Source: Podospora pseudoanserina (taxonomy: Eukaryota; Ascomycota; Sordariomycetes; Sordariales; Podosporaceae). Taken from it: DNA of 64,000 nt. Made by a program: the position numbers and the translations under genes. The stretch spans positions 4,588,001-4,652,000 of the forward strand of contig NC_085924.1 in the NCBI RefSeq assembly GCF_035222485.1, in the 5' to 3' direction. Below are positions 45,578 through 54,500 of the stretch, in pieces. Position 1 is the first letter of the stretch. Each line of letters opens with the position of its first letter. The notes under the pieces were generated by a model that made no database searches, was not told the DNA's origin, and worked only from the letters and a program-made list of their open reading frames with translations.

Positions 45578-48500
45578 TTACTTCCAGTAAACATCCATCC
45601 AAAACCAGTTCTTCGGATTAACAGCCGCCGCACCCGTCCTAGCCCTCCCTCTCTCCTTCTGTCTCGGACCAGTGACATGCTGCTGCGCAAGTCCCTCACT
45701 GTTACCCACAACCGCTCCATACTTCTTCACTCTAGCAGGCTTAGGTTGAGTTGGTGGACGGGGAGTCATCTTGTGTCTCTGCTCGTCGATATCTTCCCAC
45801 TCCCCGTCAGTTTTCTGCGCTGCCTTCCCCTTTCCTTTGTCCTTGTTTTTGTTCTTGACAGTAGCTGCTTTCTTCGCTCTTGAACGAGTGAACAAGCCCC
45901 TCTTCTTCTTAGGTTTGGGTGGCTCGTCAAACTCAGCTTCGTTGTATTCAGGGATGGTCTGTTGCCATTGCCGAGGTGTCTGCTGCTGGCGGGCATTAGG
46001 TCCAACAATGGCCCCAACCGCGGAAGTGCGTCTGTTTGGACCTTGCATGAGTTGCGGGCTGCCAGACTTGACTCGACCCACACGGGCTATTTGGTCCTCC
46101 TGGGTGTTCATCTTGCCCATTTCAATGTCGTCCGTAGACTGGGTCTTTTTCTTGGAACGAGAGAACAGTCTGGCCCAGAAGCCCTTCCTTTTCTCCGGTT
46201 TCTGAGCGTCGATATCAGGTGAACCACCCGAGACGGCCTCGCGCGGGCTGGCTCGTGGTGACTGTTTTTGTAGTTGAGACTTCTTGCCAAATAACCGGGC
46301 CCAGAATCCTCGCTTTTTAGATGCTTCGTCAACCTTGTCGGCGGGTAGCCGTTCGGCTGCCATCATGTGAGGCGACTGGAAATTCTGTGCGCCACGCTCG
46401 ACTGTTGCCATGTTGCCGTAGATGGCGCTCTGTCGTGTAGGCTCCATGGCGCGGGCCTGGCGAGTGTTCCGCATTTCATATGACTCTTGAGGGATCGGGC
46501 TGGGGGCTTCAACATCGGTGACCACAGTATTGTCGCGTCGGCCGAACCATGCGAAGAAGCCCTTTTTCTTCGGCGCAGGCTCCTCAACGTTGGTGTCGTT
46601 GGCAACGTTCCACTCGTTGGTCGGCTGAGGCGCTAGGTTAGGTGTCCGTGAAGTGTTGTTTTGCACGACATTCAGTCCGCGAGAACTTGTCGCGTTGGGA
46701 GGCGTTGGTTGAGAAACTGGCCGAGATTGCTCCGTCTGCTCGACAATCGGAGAGTTGCCGCTGCTCCCGGGCGTTTCTGTGGTACTCTGCTTTTGCTTGC
46801 CAAATCCAAAGAGACCCTTAAATGTCCACCCAGATGATTTGCCGGTGGAGGTATGATACTGCTCCTCGAGTGATTCCAAGCCAAATCCAAGCGTTGCTGT
46901 AGCCATGAGAGGAAGCAGCCACAAGTACTTTTGGGTGTTGCCGCCGTGCTTAGCAGTGACATTGGCTGTTGCCGCGTCCTGAGTGTTGTTATCCGAGACA
47001 CTGTTCAGCTGCATTGGTTCGTTGGCCTGATATGCGTCCTGACTGTTGGATCTTAGCCCTGGGTTGGCACTTCGAGTCTGTTGCTCCGTTGGGTGCGTTT
47101 GCTTGGGAAAGAGACTCAGTGGGCGGCTTGGAGGTGGAGGGGGAGGGGGAGGTTGATATTGTTGTTGCTCGACAACTCTCTCCTCCTGCACGATAATGGC
47201 GGGTGATGATGTGTAGCTATGATACTCTGGCTGCTGTTGGTCGTAGCCATCCTGCGCAATCTGCTCTGGTTGGACATAGGTGTAATCTTCGTATGGGCTT
47301 GCTGGTTCATCTTGCATGCACTCTTCTATGGATGGCCGACCATGAGGAACTTGGTAATCCACCGATTCCACTCGCACCGAAGACACTGATGTTTGGCGGG
47401 CAGAATAGTCTTTGGAAACACGTTGTGGTGACTGAGGTGGCATTTGGTGGGAGACTTGAGAACGCTCAACCGGGGCGTATGTGTCGAGATTTCTGGCATC
47501 CGCATTTATGATCTCAAACTCAGGTTCCGAGAGTCGTCGATCGTCGCCAATGGAATCAGGCTCCGACAAGTAAGTGTTAGTATCAACTGCGGGGGACTGA
47601 GCGCTTTCCTTCGGGCTGGGGGGTGCGGCAAATCCACGGGTGCTTTGTTGAACGGGAAACTTTGGTGGTCTAGGCCAAGCAGCAGGGTATATGTGGTCAA
47701 CCTCCGCAGGGGTTTGTGGCAAACTCATTGCGTTCTCACCAGCCCAGCCCGTATGGTCGTAAGCATCATCTTGTTCCTCGATGTCCTGTTCCTGGTGATA
47801 GAGCTCGGTGGAAGTGAATCGACTATTGACCAGTGGGCTTTGCTGAAAGGTAAGAGGTGAGAGCATCTCGTGATCGTGAGGGTCATCAGGCGGCGTCACG
47901 GGTCTGTGTTGGCTTGCATCCCATCCAGGCACTGGGCTCGAGACATACTCGACATCTTGTTGCATATCTTCGGGTGGCGGGGTGAGCGGTCTTGGAGATA
48001 GTAGCTGCGAGTCACGTCCCCAGTTAGAAGCAACTGCAGGGCTCTTCAGATGGTTGTTGAAGGATGGAGAGAGTGCATTGGATCCGTAGGTGTCATCATC
48101 TGGGGTGATTGGGCGAGGGAACTGCTCGTCTGTGTGATGGGGCTTTCCAGAGGTCTCCTCGGGATTGTAAGATTCTTTATCTAAGGCTTGATGAATCCCT
48201 TGTGCCACGGGATAGACCACCTCTTCATCAGAATAAACGATGATTGTCTCGCTCTCATCCTCCCGGATCTCGGGTTCCAGCTGTGGTTGGTTAAGCGGTG
48301 GGGATGGGGGAGGCGAGAGATTGTCAATTGGCCCTTGATAAGACGGCGTGGGCTCGGGGTGGACGGGCAGAACGTCATTCTCTGGTTGATAATGAAGTTC
48401 TTCATGATATTCGAGCTGCTCGTCAGTGTATGGAGCTTCGTCTTCTGTCAGATCACCTCCCCAGCCTTGTCCAGAATACAGGTCTTGCCCTGGTTCCTCG

Positions 48501-51500
48501 TAGCTTTGTTCCACTGGGACTTGGCCATGTTCCTGATTTGGCTCTTGGACCATATTCTGATACTCCTCTTGGGAATCTGGAGCAATTGGCTCATTGAAAT
48601 CCTCTTGGGCTGGTTCGTCGTATGTCGCATCTTGCGGTTGCTCTTCGAGGTCCTCCTGGATATATTCATCTGTCGCTTCGTTGTATATTTGGTCTTCGAC
48701 GTATTGTTCCGATACCTGCTCGACTGCTGGTTCATTGTCTGGTTCTTCGTAGGTCTGTTCCTGGTATACTTCTGCAGCGGCTTGCTCGTTTGCTTGGACA
48801 ATCTCTTCCTCGGAAGCTGGCTCCTCATATCCTGGTTCGTGGTGGGATGGCTCATCGTATGTCGGCTCACCGTCTTCCTCCTGAGATGCTGGCTCCTCGT
48901 AAACCTCCGCGGAAGAATCATCATAGACAGGTTCGTCAGCAGCCTCTTCAATGGGCTGTGAAATATGCTCCTCATATGCCTCCCCATCAGGTTGCGCGTA
49001 TACCTCCTCACTTGGCTCCTCAGAGAAATCCTGCGCCGGCTCCTCACTCTCCTGCTGAATTGGCCCCTCGTAAGATTCCTCGGCCAGCTCCTCATACACA
49101 TCCTGAGCCGGCTCTTCATATAGATCTTGAACAGGCTCCTCATTCAACTCCCCGTACACCTCTGGCCCCTGTTCCTCATATACCTCCTGAATCGGCTCTC
49201 CAAACTCCTCTTGAGGCTTATCATACGCATCTTCTGCAGCAGGCTCCTCTGTAACAGGCTCCTCTGCAGCAGGCTCCTCTGCAGCAGGCTGCTCATACAC
49301 CTCTTCAGCAACGGGTTCTTCGTGCACCTCTTCAACAACCGGCTCTTCGTACACCTCCTCCACTTGCTCTTCGTAAACCTCCTCAACTGGTTCTTCATAC
49401 GCCTCTTCAACAAGGGGTTCTTCATACACCTCCTCAGCCGGTTCTTCATACACCTCCTCAGCCGGTTCTTCGTACACCTCCTCAGCCAGTTCCTCGTAAA
49501 ACTCGTCCACTGGTTCTTCGTAAAACTCCTCAACTGGCTCCTCATAGAACTCCGCAGCTGGCTCTTCAAATGCTTCTTCGACTGGCTCCTCATCTTGAAA
49601 GCCCTCGTCGAATACCACATCATCCTCTTGCACGAAGTCAACATCTTCCGCAAATGCTTCGCCTTCCGCATCGCCAAATTCCTCTTCCATGGGCTGTTCG
49701 GGTTCAAGTTCTGGTTCTGGTTCCAGTTCTGGCTCATAGTCACCAATCTCCTCCTCTACATACACTTCAGGCTCCGGCTCCGGTTCATATACCGGCTCTG
49801 GTTCAGTCTCATAGACTTCTTCAGGTTCAGGCTCTGCTTCGAATGTACGGTCAAACTCAGCTTCAGATGCTGGCTCAGGCTCCGGCTCGTAGGCGGACTC
49901 CGGGTCGTATGAGGGCTCTTCCAATGCTGGTTCGTCCGCGGGCTCTGGCCTGTAGCCGTCTTCAAAACCGGTATCCATGGGCTCCAAGGTGCGGTCGCCT
50001 TCGTCATACATTTCGTCCTGAGTGGCATCCTCGTACATGGCTTCTTCTGGTTCACCAAACTCTTCAACTGGGTCTTCGTCAAACCCCTCTTCCATGATCT
50101 GCTCCTCATATACCTCCTCCTCCACTGGAGCCTCCTCCTCAAACAGGGGTTCTTCCTCAAATGGAGGCTCCTCCTCAAATGGGGCTTCCTCTCCGAATGG
50201 GGCTTCCTCTTCCTCCTCTCCAAACTCCATGTCTTCGCCCCGATCACCCTCTTCGCCAAACTCATCACCCATCTCAGCATATTCGTCGCCTTCTCCAAGC
50301 TCTTCGCCCACATCCTCGCCCATCTCTTCGTCGAACTCATCACCTGTGGAATTGTTAGCAAAGTTGTCTTTCGTCATGTGTGAAATGATGGTGAGCTCGC
50401 CTTCAGGATAGTCTTGGGCGAATTCCTCCTCCGCAAGCTCCTCCTCGAACGGTTCGCCGGCCTCTCCATCGTCGAAACCGCGCTCGCCATCCTCGGCGAA
50501 GTCTTCTTCCAGCAAACCATCCTCAGCATATCCACCCTCGGCATATTCACCCTCAGCAGCCTCGCCATCTGCGAATTCATCCCCGAATTCCTCACTATTG
50601 GCGAGCTCACCATCTTCCTGGTACTCACCTTCGGCAAACTCTTGTTCCCCTTCCGCACCCTCGCCATCGAAGTCTTCGTCCAGACCGCGCTCACCGTCTT
50701 CAAAGTCGCCCTCCTCACCAAATTCACCCTCCTCAGCAAACTCTCCTTCTTCGCCAAATTCGTCGCCTTCGGCAAACTCTGCACCTTCATCTTCAAATTC
50801 TCCCTCCTCAACATATTCTCCCTCGCCGTCCATAAACTCGTCATCATCCAAACCACGCTCACCGTCCTCAAACTCGCCGTCCATTTCTGGATCAAATTCA
50901 CCCTCGCCCTCTTCACCTTCCCCATATTCACCCTCCTCGCCTTCCACGTACCCATCTTCTTCTTCACCTTCAGCATACTCACCTTCCTCCTCATCGTCCA
51001 TGTACTCACCCTCCTCGGCAAACTCACCTTCTTCCATCTCCTCATCCAAGCCGCGCTCGCCATCCTCTTCATCATAGCCCTCACCTTGCTCCTCCCCTTC
51101 AAAGCCTTCCTCTTCAGCGTACTCTTCCTCGCCTTCGAGGTACTCTTCTTCAGAGAGCTCCTCCTCTTCACCCTCCTCAACATACTCCTCCTCGTCCTCT
51201 GCAATCTCGTCCTCATCAAGCTCCCGCTCACCATCTTCCTCGTCAAGGAATTCCCCCTCTTCAACTTCACCCTCACCATCCTCGAGATACTCTGGTTCTT
51301 CCAACGGCTCACCCTCAACATAAACCTCCTCTCCCTCCCCATACACCTCCTCTCCCTCCTCTCCCTCATCATACTCCTCCTCATCCTCATCCTCATCCCA
51401 GCCAAGGTCGTGAGTCATACCAGGCGGACCATACATCGCCGCCGCAGGAGTATCAAGAACAGCATACATATTCTTCTCAACAGCAAACTTTTCCTCGTCG

Positions 51501-54500
51501 TCATCGTAGACGGTGAAGAGGTCGTCGTCATCTTCTTCGTCGAGCAACTCAGAGAGAAGCTCGTCCTCGTTGAAGTCGTCTTCGAACTCAGCAGCTTCGT
51601 CTTGACCGGAGAGATATTCACCTTCTTGATCTTCTTCAAGCAGGTCTTGTCCTTCCTCGGCTTCGAGGAAGATATCGCGTTTGCCATCTTCGCCTTGATA
51701 TTCTTCTTGGCCTTCAAAGTCCTCTTCCTGGTCATTGAATTCTGGTTGTGCGTCGAGTTCCTCCCGACCTTCAACGCCCTCTTGGCCATCAAATTCCGGT
51801 TGGTCGTCATAATCTTGCTGACGGTCGAAATCTTCTTGGTCCTCCTCAAGATCCGACCCACGCTCACCATCGTCGTCGAAATGCTGATCGTCTTGGGGCT
51901 CTTCCTGGTCTTGGGACTCGTCTTGGTTGTCAAAGTCCTCTTGCTGATCGAGGTCCTCATTCCCATCAAGTTCACCCTGGTCGCCAAAGTGTTCTTGATC
52001 TTCAAGATATTCCTGCTCATCTTCAATATCCAGGGAGCGTTCGCCGTCGCCGTCGAGATCCTCTTGGCCTTCGAAGTCTTCTTGCCCATCAAAGTTGTCT
52101 TGGCTTTCGTGCTCCTCCTCGTCTTGACCCTCAAACTCTTCCTGGCCGTCGAAGTCTTGTTGCTCTTCGAGGTCGGCTTCGCACTCAAAGACCTCCTCAG
52201 CCTCGGGATCTAGCTCTCCATCTCCTTCTGACTCTGCACATTTCTGATTGTGAAGCTCCTCAAAGGTGATGTGATCGTCAGCGGTAGGGATCTCGAGAAC
52301 ACCCAAGTCACCAGAGATGGTGTTGAGAAAGTCGGCGTCAAAGGCTTCCTCAAGTTCACGGAGCTCTTCTTCGGTCATTCGAGGTTCTTCAGGCTGAGCG
52401 TTGTCTTCGAGAACAACTTCTTCAGAGACTTCTTCCTCGAAGCCCTCTTCGTCGACCTGTTCGTCACCAAGGGGCTCTTCCTCAAGCAGCTCTTTGTCAA
52501 TCGGCTCTTCATCAAGGGTTTCTTGGTCAGTCGGCTCCTCGTCAAGGGGTTCTTCTTGAAGGAGCTCCTTGTCAAAAGCCTCGTCGTCAATAGCGTGCTC
52601 GTCGTCGTAGTACTCATCCTCCCTGTCCTCAAGTGGCTGATCATCAACAGGGATGCCATCGCCCTCAAAGACCTCATCATCAAGCGAGCGTTGACCGTCG
52701 ACAAATTCGTCATTTTGTGGGGTGTACTCGCCATCTTCCAAAGGAGCCTCTTCATCGTACAGGGCGTTGTCTTCTCCGGCATATTCGCCGTCATCGACGG
52801 GTGCTTCCTCCTGATACTGAGCGTCATCCTCAGGGTACTCGCCGTCCTCGACAGGCTCCACTTCGTCAAACTGGTTGTCGCCGTTTTGAGACGGATACTC
52901 TTCCTGTTCGTAGGCGGAGTCTTCTTCGTATTGTTGGCCTTCAACAGGGATTTCTTCGTCGTCATGCTCCGAGTCGTCGTGATCAACGAAACCTTCACCG
53001 TCAGCTTCTTCGACGAAATCCTCAGGTAGAGAGCGCTCCCCGTCAATTAAGTCCTCTTCCTCCGGCTGATACTCATTTTCCTGAAGGGGGAGATCTTCGT
53101 CGTATGGCGGAGCATCGTTGTCGAGGGCCTCGGTGTTGAGTTCTTCCTCGCCATTGGTGAACTGCTGCTCGTCATCTTCGGGGTATTCATCATTTTCCGG
53201 AGCAGGCTCCTCGTCGTATTGATCGTCAGCAGTAAACTCGGCATCTTCGTCGAAGTATTCCTGGTCGCTGGGTTGGTACTCTTCATTGCAAATCTCGTCT
53301 TCAGCGGGAGGTACTTCAGATGCGTATCCATCTTCGTCGACGAAATTATCGTTGTCCGGGGGATTGTCTTGGGCATCTTCATCGTAGAGGGCTTCATCAA
53401 CAGGTGCCTCTTCATCAGTGAAATCCTGGGTTCCAGAGGAATAGTTGACTTCTTGGCCAGCAACAGCCTCCTCAACGATATGCTCGTCTTCCAATGCTGC
53501 TTCCTTCTCGTATTGGACCTGACCGTCATCAACGGACTGAGAATCGTCCTCGTCGAGATATTCACGGTCAGACTGAACTCGACCCTCTGGGAACTCGTCA
53601 CGAATGGGGCTCTCAACAGGAGTCAAATCCTGGGGCGTGAACCCTCCGTCGACAGAACTGTTTTCGAATGAGCGATCAGCCTCAATTGCTTCATCAGCAT
53701 CTTCCAGAGGATAATCATCATCTTCCGCAGCAAGGGCCTCCTCCTCTCCGTATTGGACTTGATCTTCGTCGGCGGGGCAGTCTTCCGCTGGAAGATCCTC
53801 TTCTTGGTCTTCAGTTGTCATCTCGGCGCCATCTTCATCCACAACTTGCTCGTCGTCCGAGGCAGCAGAGGTGCATTCATCAGCGTCTTGCCCCAATAAT
53901 TCCTCCTTGCCGTCAGAGGCGTTCTCATATGATGTCTCCGCCTCGTCGGGAAACTCGTCATCAAACGATTCAGCATGTGGAGAACGAGCCTCGTCATCTG
54001 AGGCACCGTCTTCAGTTTTGAGGGTATCTTCTGGAAAAGCGTCGTCTGAGGTAGGGGTAGCCTGACCTTGCGCGTAGTCGTCTTCAGCGCAGTCGTCTTC
54101 TGAAAGCTCGGCATGGGCAAGGTTTTCGGGGGTGTTGGTTTCTGGTAGGTTTACATCCTCTTGATGGACGGCTTCCTCCTCTACAGCCTCATCAACCGGG
54201 TCGGGATACCGATCCACCTCTACGTTCGCCTCCTCATCCTCGGCGACGTATTCGCTTTCCTGTCGGTCCTCGCAAGAGAAATCCTCCTCAGGGGAATCCT
54301 GCTCGTAAAGCCCATCATCATTGACCTCGCCCTGGCCAGGCTGAAAATCCTCGTGGTCGGTCCCCATGGGGCGCTCTCCATTCTCATCAGAGGACTCGGG
54401 ATCTTTCAGGCTGTATTCCACCTCCTCAAAGTTGTCAGAGATCACCTCATCCTGGTTGATGTCTTGGAAGCTTCCATCCTCGGAAGCTTGGTTATACTGC

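Noticed and set aside
50414-52213. A 599-codon plus-strand frame rich in Leu, Phe, Val and Ile, looking like a polytopic membrane protein
   Set aside because: It is the mirror of the giant acidic gene: GAG/GAA/GAC/GAT on one strand read as CTC/TTC/GTC/ATC on the other. The same explains the long frames at 48188-49912 and 52250-53671.
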